Shown here: one piece after another, positions 16,999 to 25,149 of the stretch
How positions within the stretch are numbered: the stretch's first letter is position 1
How the letters are laid out: each line of letters begins with the position of its first letter
Origin: Verrucomicrobiaceae bacterium
GTDB lineage: Bacteria > Verrucomicrobiota > Verrucomicrobiia > Verrucomicrobiales > DEV007
Reading direction: 5' to 3'
NCBI GenBank assembly: GCA_024229495.1
Contig: JAAESJ010000522.1
Span: 1-64,000 of the forward strand
Length of the DNA: 64,000 bases
Made by a program: the position numbers and the translations under genes
The notes under the pieces: model-generated
Databases searched by the model: none
What the model was told of the DNA's origin: nothing
Seen by the model: only the letters and a program-made list of their open reading frames with translations

Positions 16999-18387
16999 TT
17001 ACGCTCGGGTAAGGTTGATTTTACGCCAGGCTCCGGATTGCCATCTTCGGCGAAATAAGATGCCCTGCATGGCGATGTAAAGGAAGGCCAATAGCCAGAT
17101 TAAAGCCGGTCCACTTTCCTTGAAGAGGGTAACGGTTAGAACCCCTCCACAACCCAGAACAATAATGCTGAGAGTAATGTTGGCCGTTGAGCTCCATTTG
17201 GTATCTCCAGCCCCCTGAAGGGCATGTAAATAAGTGACGTTCATGGCATCAAACCATTGCGCAAGTGTAATGAAAATGATTGCGCTGGCTGCAAATTCGG
17301 TGACGTCAGGGTCATTGGTGAAAATGCCGATTAGTGGATAACGGAAAATATAGAACAGGACCCCCGCACTGACCATGAACACGGTGTTGATCCGGAAAGC
17401 GTTTCGCGCGTGTTTGCGCGCATTCTCTGGTTTACCAAGGCCTATGGCTTGCGCTACCAGCGCTACAGTCAGTGTTGCCACCCCCTCAGCTGGCAGGAAG
17501 GTGCATTGCATGCAGCGCATCAGGATGGTTCCTGCGGCCAGGGCTTCCTCTCCATAGCAGGCGATCAGCGAACTGATCAAGACTCCCCATGAAAGAACAT
17601 CAACAGCCCCCTGTACACCTGAGGGAAACCCGACTTTCCATAACTTGGCGATGCCGGTAAATGACCTTGGCAGCGGTGTGGTGCCCAGCTTCCTGTTGGC
17701 AGGGGATAGAGTAAAGAGCCCAAGAAGGATTAAGCACTCAATAGTGGTTGCGAATACGGTGCCCCATGCGGCGCCATCAAAGTTCCATTCGGGGAAATAA
17801 TAGGTTCCAAATATTAGGCCGTAGCTGATGATCGCGTTCAGGGTCAGGCCAATCAGGCTTGCCATGAGGATTGTGAGAGGCTTGCGGACGCCAAAATAGA
17901 AGCTCGCAATAGCATTGGTGACAAGTACAGGTGCAACTGAGAGTAGGCTGACCCTGAAATATCGGGACTGGAGGTTGCCAAGCGATCCGTGATCGCTTCC
18001 GGCAAGAAGCTCAAAGACAGATCCGCACGGCCAGAGCATCATGCTGAGGATGCCGATACCGATGGCTGAGTAAATGCCGAGCCAGCCGTAATGGCCACAA
18101 TCGCGATGTTTTCCCGCTCCAAAGGTTTGTCCAACGATGGCTGTCAGCACTCCAAGGAATGCGTAACCGAAACTGATGATCACAAATATGGCCATTGATG
18201 GCGGAGTGATTGCCGCTAATTGTCGGTTGCCTAATTTCCCGATCATCCAGGCATCAGTGGCCTGGATGGCAACAAAGGTGAGGTTTAGCAGAATGACAGG
18301 GGTGGCGGCCCGAAGCATTGCGGCTATTCCGGACGGAGCCTGATTCACCTTCGGAAGGTGGGGGAGATCATCCTTCAAGGAACCCAT
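16999..18387 (-). CDS. MATE-family multidrug/metabolite exporter
   Basis: A 462-residue polytopic inner-membrane protein with about twelve hydrophobic helices in two homologous halves, as in MatE transporters. Supporting motifs are the early ATDAWMIGKLG stretch and a QTFGAGKHRD loop near residue 125, which resembles the usual Q-x-x-GA motif, with GVQGA and AQAIGLG in the second half. It would export cationic or other small molecules in exchange for sodium ions or protons. It is a single gene with no adjacent regulator, and its substrate is unknown. Confidence 0.92.
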   Translation of the reverse strand: MGSLKDDLPHLPKVNQAPSGIAAMLRAATPVILLNLTFVAIQATDAWMIGKLGNRQLAAITPPSMAIFVIISFGYAFLGVLTAIVGQTFGAGKHRDCGHYGWLGIYSAIGIGILSMMLWPCGSVFELLAGSDHGSLGNLQSRYFRVSLLSVAPVLVTNAIASFYFGVRKPLTILMASLIGLTLNAIISYGLIFGTYYFPEWNFDGAAWGTVFATTIECLILLGLFTLSPANRKLGTTPLPRSFTGIAKLWKVGFPSGVQGAVDVLSWGVLISSLIACYGEEALAAGTILMRCMQCTFLPAEGVATLTVALVAQAIGLGKPENARKHARNAFRINTVFMVSAGVLFYIFRYPLIGIFTNDPDVTEFAASAIIFITLAQWFDAMNVTYLHALQGAGDTKWSSTANITLSIIVLGCGGVLTVTLFKESGPALIWLLAFLYIAMQGILFRRRWQSGAWRKINLTRA

Positions 18388-18562
18388 TAAAAACAGGGGA
18401 ACCTGCCCTAGTTTCCACTACTCCTGCAAGTAACATTCCGAGGAATCGGCAGCAGAGATATTAATTTATAAAAAATATAAGGATTATGTAATAATATTAA
18501 AATTATAGTTGATATACTATTATAATCATCTAATTTATGGTAAATATCTTATCCATCACAAA

Positions 18563-19690
18563 ATGAAAGCGAATACTTGGATTTACGCCATTCTTGCAAT
18601 GGCCTTGGCTATTGTCGGTTGTGCAAAGAAAGAGGTTTCTGAAACCATTGAAGCACAGGGGGTGGGGAACAAGGTGAGGTTGATCAGTTGGTCGGAATAC
18701 TTTGATCCTGAAGTATTTAAATCCTTCGCCAAGGAGACGGGAATTGAGGTTGAATATATTACTTTTGAGGATCCAGATGAGCTCGAGGCGAGATTGGCTT
18801 CAGAGCCTGGGGCTTTTGATCTTGTTGTCACCGATGACCTGTCGATTAATCGGCTGGCTGAGTTGCATTTACTCCAGCCACTGGATAAAGCGGCATTACC
18901 TCACTCCAAGAATATTGCCCGGGAATACATGGGTAAGGCATTTGATCCCGGTAATGAAGTTTCATTGCCTTATCTGTGGGGAACAACCTTGATTGCTTTC
19001 CGATCAGACAAAATAGAAGATCCGGGGGAAAGTTGGAAGGCGTTGTGGAATGAAGAATATGCCGGAAAGGCGATGGTGTTTGGGGACCGTACTGAGGGTC
19101 TGGGAATTGGATTAATTGCCAACCAGCTTCCTATTAACAGTTCAGATCCAAAAGAATTGGATGTTGCTTCTGATGCCCTGCTGGCGGCCATTAAAAATGT
19201 TGGGATGAAGTTTGGCAGTGATGCCACGGTGAGGGATGGGCTTGAATCCGGAGAGATCTGGATTGCATCATGTTACAGCGGGGATGCGGCCATGGTTGCA
19301 GAGGATAACGAGAACGTGAGTTTCTTCATTCCCAAGGAGGGGGCGCCACTATGGATGGATAACTTTTCCATTCCGAGTGATGCGCGTAACGTTGCGGCAG
19401 CACATGCGCTTATTGATTACATGTTGCGTCCCGAGCCGGCTGCAATGAATGCAAATTTCACTTGGTATGGAAGCACCAATCGTGAGGCTGAAAAATTTAT
19501 CAGCGAGGAATTGCTTGCTGATGAGTCAGTCAATCCCTCTGCGGAGGTCAGGGCCAGGTGCCAATTCTACTACAAGTCGGATACTCACCGGGAGGTTCTC
19601 CTGAACGCAGCATGGGGTCGGGTTCAGGAGGCTTTGCGCCTTAGAAACAAGGACGCGAAGACTGTTGCTGTAAAACTTGGCATAGAATAA
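18563..19690 (+). CDS. PotD/PotF-like polyamine-binding lipoprotein
   Basis: A 375-residue periplasmic solute-binding protein. The ATG at 18563 gives a lipoprotein signal with lipobox IVGC (Cys20). The mature part is of the spermidine/putrescine type: LISWSEYFDPEVFKSFAKETGIEV, then DLVVTDD, PYLWGTTLIAF, and GEIWIASCYSGDA, in the usual order. No ABC ATPase or permease lies nearby. The next gene, 59 bases on, is a membrane hybrid histidine kinase, so this protein may present a ligand to the kinase rather than to a transporter. Ligand identity is inferred from family only. Confidence 0.87.
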   Translation: MKANTWIYAILAMALAIVGCAKKEVSETIEAQGVGNKVRLISWSEYFDPEVFKSFAKETGIEVEYITFEDPDELEARLASEPGAFDLVVTDDLSINRLAELHLLQPLDKAALPHSKNIAREYMGKAFDPGNEVSLPYLWGTTLIAFRSDKIEDPGESWKALWNEEYAGKAMVFGDRTEGLGIGLIANQLPINSSDPKELDVASDALLAAIKNVGMKFGSDATVRDGLESGEIWIASCYSGDAAMVAEDNENVSFFIPKEGAPLWMDNFSIPSDARNVAAAHALIDYMLRPEPAAMNANFTWYGSTNREAEKFISEELLADESVNPSAEVRARCQFYYKSDTHREVLLNAAWGRVQEALRLRNKDAKTVAVKLGIE

Positions 19691-19715
19691 ATCATCGGCA
19701 GTGCTAACTGCCTGT

Positions 19716-19740
19716 TTCCCGCTTCTCAGGGAAGCGGGAA
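19716..19740 (+). other. Nine-base-pair hairpin between binding protein and kinase genes
   Basis: The arms TTCCCGCTT and AAGCGGGAA are perfect inverted repeats around a seven-base loop. The hairpin ends nine bases before the ATG of the kinase and occupies the place of its ribosome binding site. No T-tract follows, so it looks more like an mRNA-processing or translation-tuning element than a terminator. Confidence 0.5.
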
Positions 19741-19749
19741 CAACTCAAG

Positions 19750-22431
19750 ATGAATTCCATACGTGTCAGATTACTGATCGTGCTTCTGGCTGTTGGCATG
19801 CTGCCTATGGTGGCCGTGATGTTATCGACAAATAGCCTCACTCGTGCCGCTCTTGAGGATTCCGAGAGGGAAAAAATAGGTTCAGTGAACCGTGAGGTGG
19901 CTCGTCAAATCAAGAGAGTCATGGAATCAGCAGCCAATGATCTCGTGGCCCTCAAGGGGAATCAACTGGTGAGTGGTGCTGACACCCCCATGGATGAGCG
20001 TGTTGCGGAAATGCGGCGTCTCGTGCGGGCCTACAGGATGTTTAATGACATAACGCTTTATGACTCAGGCGGCTTAATGGTGCGTTCCACCACTGATGAA
20101 AACCACCCGGAGCCTGTCGAGAAGACATTGTGGTTTAAAAATGCCCTGGAGAGTGGCAGCGTTGTCACTTCAAGACCACACCGGGTGATTGGCAAGGAAG
20201 GTCTTCACTTGAAGGTTTACATTCCATTGAGCATCGCCGGAGAGAGCGAGGGATTTGTGCTGCGGGCACGGCTTGGGTTTGGCTCGATGTGGGAACTTAT
20301 AGACGGTATAGAGATTGGTGAACAGGGGCAGGCTTTCCTGATCGATTCCCGTGGGACATTAATTGCCGGACAGGACAAGACTAAGATTTTACGTCCGTTC
20401 ATGAAGGATAGCGACACGCCTTTCTGGGATCGTGAGAGTGGACTGGTTGATATTGAGGGCGAAGAATTTTACTTTCACAGTATTGTTGTCCCGGTGGCGG
20501 ACACGAAAGTGGGGGAGGCATGGGTGGTCGCCTGCTTGCGCCCGAGGTTTGAGGTATTGGCTGCGGTCAAGCAGGCGGTCGGGGTGCAGCAGCGCATATT
20601 GATTTGTGTTTTACTTGGCACTGGGCTTCTCGGGGTTTGGGTGGCGCGAAGATTCGCCGCTCCTGTGATTGCGGCTTCCCTAGCGGCAAGGAGGGTGTCG
20701 GAGGGGAGTTTGCAGACTCGTGTTCCCGAGCAAGGGGCAACTGAGCTCAAGCAGTTGGCGGCTTCTTTTAATTCGATGGTTGATGAGGTTGAAGATCATC
20801 GCTATAAACTGGAATCTATCGTTGATTCAAGAACGGAGAGCCTTCGAGTTTCCCAGCGTGAGCTTGAGGATACTTATGCGCAATTGCGAGCATCCTATGA
20901 TGCGGCCAAGGACGGGATACTGGTCGTGGGCAGCGATGATAGTGTGATTGCAGCCAACCAGAGGGTGGTGGAATATTTTGATGTCCGGGAATCTCTAGGA
21001 GAAATGCGGTTCTCAGATTTCAGGAAATGTGTGACGGCCTGTTTTTCTGATGATGGATCATTCAGGGATGCCCTTGGGAAGGTTGCCCTTGATTCCTCTA
21101 TCTCACTGGAGGTGGAGTGGGAGCTTGCCAATCCGCAGGAGCGGATACTGGTTGTTTACTCTGCACCAGTGAAAAATCCAAGGGGACACCAAATAGCAAG
21201 GCTTTGGAGCTTTCATGACGTGACCGAGCAACGTCATCTCCAGAAGGGGCTCGAGCAGGCCCAGAAAATGGAGGCAGTGGGTCGTCTGGCCGGTGGTGTT
21301 GCCCATGATTTCAACAACCTTCTAACAGGAATAATAGGAAATCTCAGTCTTGTGGAGATGAATGATGGGGAACGCAAAGGGGAGGACCCTTCTCAATTGA
21401 TTGCTTCAGCAAAACGTGCCGGTCAGCGTGCGGCTGAACTTGTGAAGCAGCTCTTGGGGTTTTCCCGCCAATCCCACTTGAATCTGGATTATTGTAATGC
21501 CAACGATGTCATCGAGGATGTGCGTTCCCTGTTGAGCACGACCATTAACCCCAAGGTCACTATGGAGCTCGACTGCGAGGAGGGGTTATGGAGCGTTGAA
21601 GCTGATGGCACCCAGGTGGAACAGGTGGTGATGAACATGTGCGTAAACGCAATAGATGCAATGGGGGGAGCGGGTGGATGTCTGAGGTTATCTTCGCGAA
21701 ATGTGCGTCAGCGGGAGAGTGAAGGGCCAGAGTATGCCCATGATGTGCCGGGTGATTACGTGGCGATCAGTGTCGAGGATGAGGGGTCAGGAATGCCGCC
21801 GGATATCCTCAGCAAGATTTTTGAGCCTTTTTTCACGACCAAAGAGCAGGGTAAGGGAACAGGACTGGGATTGGCAACTTCCTATGGGATTGTAAAGCAA
21901 CACGGTGGGTGGATTAGCTGTGATTCCGAAGTAGGTAAGGGGACCAAGTTCCAGATTTTCCTGCCTCGGAAGGATGTGCTGTGCAGGCCTGCTTCTCCGG
22001 AACCCGTTACTCATGAGGTGCCGGGAAAAGGGAATGAGACATTGTTGCTGGTTGATGACGAGGTGGGCGTTCGTAGGGTGGCAGAGGGGGTATTAAAACA
22101 TCATGGCTACGAAATTCTGAGTGCTGAGGACGGGATGGATGCTCTTGATGTGTATGAGGAGAATAAGGATGCCATTAGCCTCGTCTTGCTTGACTTGACC
22201 ATGCCAAGGCTCTCTGGCAAGGAGACGCTGGTTGAATTGCGTAAAAGGTATGGAGATGTTCCGGTTGTTGTTTGTAGCGGTTACCTTGTTGATCTTCAAG
22301 GATTTGAGGAAGAGACCGGATTTCGTCCTGAGGCTGCGATCCAAAAACCCTATAACATCAAGGATCTTGCCAGCAAGATACGGGAAGTGCTGGATCGGGC
22401 GGCTGGCGGGGTTGTTCAATGCGGTAGTTAG
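19750..22431 (+). CDS. Hybrid sensor histidine kinase (Cache-HAMP-PAS-HisKA-HATPase-REC)
   Basis: An 893-residue membrane sensor. A helix at 7-27 and a second at about 282-298 flank a periplasmic sensor of the dCache type. HAMP follows (about 298-350), then a PAS-like domain (about 370-490), HisKA with phospho-acceptor H519 in [10 protein letters not shown], an ATPase domain with N box at about 629-638, G boxes at DEGSGMPP and GKGTGLGLA, and a C-terminal receiver with acidic pair D769/D770, phospho-acceptor D815 and K866. The kinase core is CckA-like. No HPt protein or output regulator is adjacent. Its neighbour is a polyamine-type binding lipoprotein, the likeliest source of signal. Confidence 0.92.
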   Translation: MNSIRVRLLIVLLAVGMLPMVAVMLSTNSLTRAALEDSEREKIGSVNREVARQIKRVMESAANDLVALKGNQLVSGADTPMDERVAEMRRLVRAYRMFNDITLYDSGGLMVRSTTDENHPEPVEKTLWFKNALESGSVVTSRPHRVIGKEGLHLKVYIPLSIAGESEGFVLRARLGFGSMWELIDGIEIGEQGQAFLIDSRGTLIAGQDKTKILRPFMKDSDTPFWDRESGLVDIEGEEFYFHSIVVPVADTKVGEAWVVACLRPRFEVLAAVKQAVGVQQRILICVLLGTGLLGVWVARRFAAPVIAASLAARRVSEGSLQTRVPEQGATELKQLAASFNSMVDEVEDHRYKLESIVDSRTESLRVSQRELEDTYAQLRASYDAAKDGILVVGSDDSVIAANQRVVEYFDVRESLGEMRFSDFRKCVTACFSDDGSFRDALGKVALDSSISLEVEWELANPQERILVVYSAPVKNPRGHQIARLWSFHDVTEQRHLQKGLEQAQKMEAVGRLAGGVAHDFNNLLTGIIGNLSLVEMNDGERKGEDPSQLIASAKRAGQRAAELVKQLLGFSRQSHLNLDYCNANDVIEDVRSLLSTTINPKVTMELDCEEGLWSVEADGTQVEQVVMNMCVNAIDAMGGAGGCLRLSSRNVRQRESEGPEYAHDVPGDYVAISVEDEGSGMPPDILSKIFEPFFTTKEQGKGTGLGLATSYGIVKQHGGWISCDSEVGKGTKFQIFLPRKDVLCRPASPEPVTHEVPGKGNETLLLVDDEVGVRRVAEGVLKHHGYEILSAEDGMDALDVYEENKDAISLVLLDLTMPRLSGKETLVELRKRYGDVPVVVCSGYLVDLQGFEEETGFRPEAAIQKPYNIKDLASKIREVLDRAAGGVVQCGS

Positions 22432-22500
22432 GTTGGTGGGTTTCTTAAGGTAAATGATGCCCTTTACCTCAGTATTTTATGACCGTATCCTTAACGAGAT

Positions 22501-23976
22501 ATGAAAAGGTATTCTATAAATGTGCTCGGTGGTGTTTTGCTGGGCGGAATTACCACAGGTATAGCCTGTGGATATTTATTTTGGTCCAGCAATGGCGGTA
22601 ATGAAGGGGAAGTATCTTCTGATCGCGGTAAAGGGCTTACTGCATTAGGTGGGCGCGGGGACAATTCAGTGGGGGCAAGAACTGAGAATGGAGGCAAGGA
22701 TGTTGAGAGTCAGGGAGAGAACCTGTCAGGGAAGCCTCTTGTGTCCCGTGCTATCAAGTTAATGAAAGAGGGCAGGGTGGAGGAGGCATTGAAGGAAATT
22801 CTTAATGCCCCGGGGCAAATGGAGAGAATGGATGCCTTGCTCAGTCTGGTGAAAGGACTGGATGCCAAGGGGGTGGAGATTGCCCTTGCGGAGGTGCGTG
22901 GGATGGGGCGAGGGATGGATCAGTTCATGTCGACTAATTTATTGATGGCGCGTTATGCAGAGATTGATCCAGAGAAGGCCCTCAAGTTTGCCTCGGAGGC
23001 TTCAGGTTTTGAGAGAATGATGGGCACAACCTCCATCCTCAGGACCTGGGCAGCGAAAGACCCGAGGGCTGCGGGTGAATACCTTGTTGGCACAGTGTTG
23101 GATTCTGGCGTGGATGATTGGCAAATGCGGCGCAGTGCCGCCAGTGTTGCCTCCGAGTGGGTGCGTCAGGATCCTGACGGCGCATTGAAATGGGCCAAAG
23201 GCTTGCCGGAGGAGGTCAGGGGTGATGCCCTTAATAATGTCATTCAGCATTTCACTACCGAGAACCCCTTGAAGGCCGCAGAGATTGCAATGGGGCTTGA
23301 GGGTGAGTCACAAGAGCGAGCCTTGCGCTCCATCTCTGACCAGTGGTCCAGGACCCATCCTGAGGCAGCCCTTAAGTGGGCAGCTACACTTGAGGGGGAT
23401 ACCAAAAGTGAGGCGATGGAAGAGGCTCTGGAAAACTGGGCGGGACAGGACCCTGATGCTGCCGTTGCCTTCGTGGGTAATCTTAGTAGCGGTGATCAGG
23501 AGCGTTTTTTCCCTGAGGTGGCCGAGCGGTGGGCGAGAAGGGATGCCGACTCGGCTCAGGCTGCGGCAGAATGGGTGTCTGACTTTCCGGAAGGTGAGGG
23601 CAGGGAGCGCGCCACCGGCGAAGTAATGTCTGCCTGGATGCGGAGTGACCCGACAGCGGCATCCACCTGGCTGGGCGAGCAGCCCGCAGGCGGTTCTAAA
23701 GACCGGGGGATTGTTTCATTGCTCAATGACCGACAGTTGCGTGAGGACCCTGCAACAGCCGTCGTGTGGGCGGACCAGATTTCCGATGATGGGCAGCGCA
23801 GTGAACAGGTGCAACGTTCCTCTAGGCGGTGGTTGGCTTCTGACAGGGAGTCGGCAGTGGACTATATTGAGTCGAGCCAGTCGTTGAATGCTGAACAGAA
23901 GAGTGAACTGATTAATCTCACTCCCGAGCAATTGGCGCCACGTGAGGAACGTCGTTTCCGGGGAAGGCCTTTCTAG
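22501..23976 (+). CDS. Membrane-anchored W/DP-repeat protein
   Basis: A 491-residue protein with one N-terminal membrane helix (about 7-30), a Gly/Asp-rich linker, then about nine imperfect helical repeats of 30-40 residues. Each repeat has the core pattern W(x)3-4DP(x)AAxW, for example WVRQDPDGALKWAKGLP and WAGQDPDAAVAFV. Such tandem repeats are often seen in Verrucomicrobiota proteins and probably build a HEAT/TPR-like solenoid facing the periplasm. The very end is Arg-rich (ERRFRGRPF). I know no function. It begins 69 bases after the hybrid kinase and may be transcribed with it. Confidence 0.8.
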   Translation: MKRYSINVLGGVLLGGITTGIACGYLFWSSNGGNEGEVSSDRGKGLTALGGRGDNSVGARTENGGKDVESQGENLSGKPLVSRAIKLMKEGRVEEALKEILNAPGQMERMDALLSLVKGLDAKGVEIALAEVRGMGRGMDQFMSTNLLMARYAEIDPEKALKFASEASGFERMMGTTSILRTWAAKDPRAAGEYLVGTVLDSGVDDWQMRRSAASVASEWVRQDPDGALKWAKGLPEEVRGDALNNVIQHFTTENPLKAAEIAMGLEGESQERALRSISDQWSRTHPEAALKWAATLEGDTKSEAMEEALENWAGQDPDAAVAFVGNLSSGDQERFFPEVAERWARRDADSAQAAAEWVSDFPEGEGRERATGEVMSAWMRSDPTAASTWLGEQPAGGSKDRGIVSLLNDRQLREDPATAVVWADQISDDGQRSEQVQRSSRRWLASDRESAVDYIESSQSLNAEQKSELINLTPEQLAPREERRFRGRPF

Positions 23977-24075
23977 GAAAGGTTTTGCATTGAGACAAAG
24001 GGGGCGCGCATCCTGTTTTTCCAGTGGTGCATTTGCGCTTGCATCCAATGCTGTAGATGATAGTTAAGGCCTCCG

Positions 24076-24645
24076 ATGGGAAAAAAGCATAAGCCAACCA
24101 AATCTGAATGGGCGGAAATAAGGGGTTCCCTTGTTCATGGGCAGGGCATGTTTGCTACCAAAGATATTCCCGAGGAAACATCAATTATTGAATATCTTGG
24201 TGAGCGTATTGACAAGGAGGAGTCCAACAGGCGTGGGCATGCCCTGTTTGATGAGTCGCAGTCAACAGGAGGGGCGCAGGTTTACCTGTTCACGCTTGAT
24301 GATGACTGGGACCTTGATGGAAACTTTGACTGGAATACGGCGCGATTGGTGAACCATTCCTGTGAACCGAATTGTGAGGCGCAGATTGATGAGGATTTGA
24401 GAATCTGGCTTGTTGCCCTGCGAGATATCAGTCAGGGCGATGAACTTTCATTCAATTACGGGTTCGATCTGGAGGATTATCAAAAGCATCCATGCAGGTG
24501 TGGCAGTGACAAATGCGTCGGCTATATCGTGGGAGAGGATTATTGGCCCAAGCTGCGCAAGAAACTGAAGAAAAAGAAGGCGAAAGCAGAAAAGAAGGCG
24601 GCCAAGCAGAGAGAGAAATTGCGGGCCTTAAGTGCCAGCGAGTAA
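24076..24645 (+). CDS. SET-domain protein lysine methyltransferase with Lys-rich tail
   Basis: A 189-residue protein consisting almost wholly of a SET domain. The start RGSLVHGQGMFATKDI gives the SAM-binding GxG-like strand; the pseudoknot motif NHSCEPNC is at 93-100; GDELSFNYGF follows at 121-130; and a post-SET zinc motif C-x-C-x4-C is at 140-147. These are the hallmarks of active enzymes that methylate lysine in proteins. The last 35 residues are dominated by Lys, Arg and Ala, like a histone H1-type tail, suggesting DNA or nucleoid association. Targets are unknown. Chlamydiae, another PVC phylum, also encode SET proteins. Confidence 0.9.
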   Translation: MGKKHKPTKSEWAEIRGSLVHGQGMFATKDIPEETSIIEYLGERIDKEESNRRGHALFDESQSTGGAQVYLFTLDDDWDLDGNFDWNTARLVNHSCEPNCEAQIDEDLRIWLVALRDISQGDELSFNYGFDLEDYQKHPCRCGSDKCVGYIVGEDYWPKLRKKLKKKKAKAEKKAAKQREKLRALSASE

Positions 24646-24677
24646 AGCAGGTTAAGCTCGCTTAGTTGCCTATAATT

Positions 24678-25112
24678 TCAGGGAATTTTAAGGGTGCGTC
24701 CCCTGATGATCAGATCGGAACGCAAATTGTTTGCACGTTTTATGGCATTGACGCTTGTCCCGTAGCGACGGGCAATACCATAGAGAGTATCCCCGGTGAC
24801 AATCTTATGGCGTCTATAACCGATCTTGTTGGAGTCGGAGCCATGGCTGGAAGTGGATTTGGGGCCAGTATATGTAGTACGCCCATGCCGTTTCTCACCA
24901 GCTACAGCCCATGAGGGCATGTATTGCCCAGTGTCGCTGAAGGGATACTCATGGCTGGGGAGCTTATGCGGAGGAGTAGCCGCGGAACCATCAGGAAGCT
25001 GTGAATCGAGTGAGGCCCAACCATAACTCCCGGCATGGATTTTCTTTGTTTGGGTTGAGGTGCATGCGGCCAGTCCCAGGATGATGAAGGCAAGGATAAG
25101 GCGTTTGATCAC
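24678..25112 (-). CDS. LysM-domain lipoprotein
   Basis: A 144-residue lipoprotein with lipobox LAAC and Cys at position 17, a polar linker, and one C-terminal LysM module (about 99-143) of the form HKIVTGDTLYGIARRYGTSVNAI. LysM binds the glycan strands of peptidoglycan, so the protein likely tethers the outer or inner membrane to the wall or acts as a wall-associated factor. It has no catalytic domain. It is convergent with the SET gene and lies upstream of nothing obviously related. Confidence 0.88.
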   Translation of the reverse strand: MIKRLILAFIILGLAACTSTQTKKIHAGSYGWASLDSQLPDGSAATPPHKLPSHEYPFSDTGQYMPSWAVAGEKRHGRTTYTGPKSTSSHGSDSNKIGYRRHKIVTGDTLYGIARRYGTSVNAIKRANNLRSDLIIRGRTLKIP

Positions 25113-25149
25113 GCGCTACTATATACTTCTTTGGGCTGGGCGGGATGAT

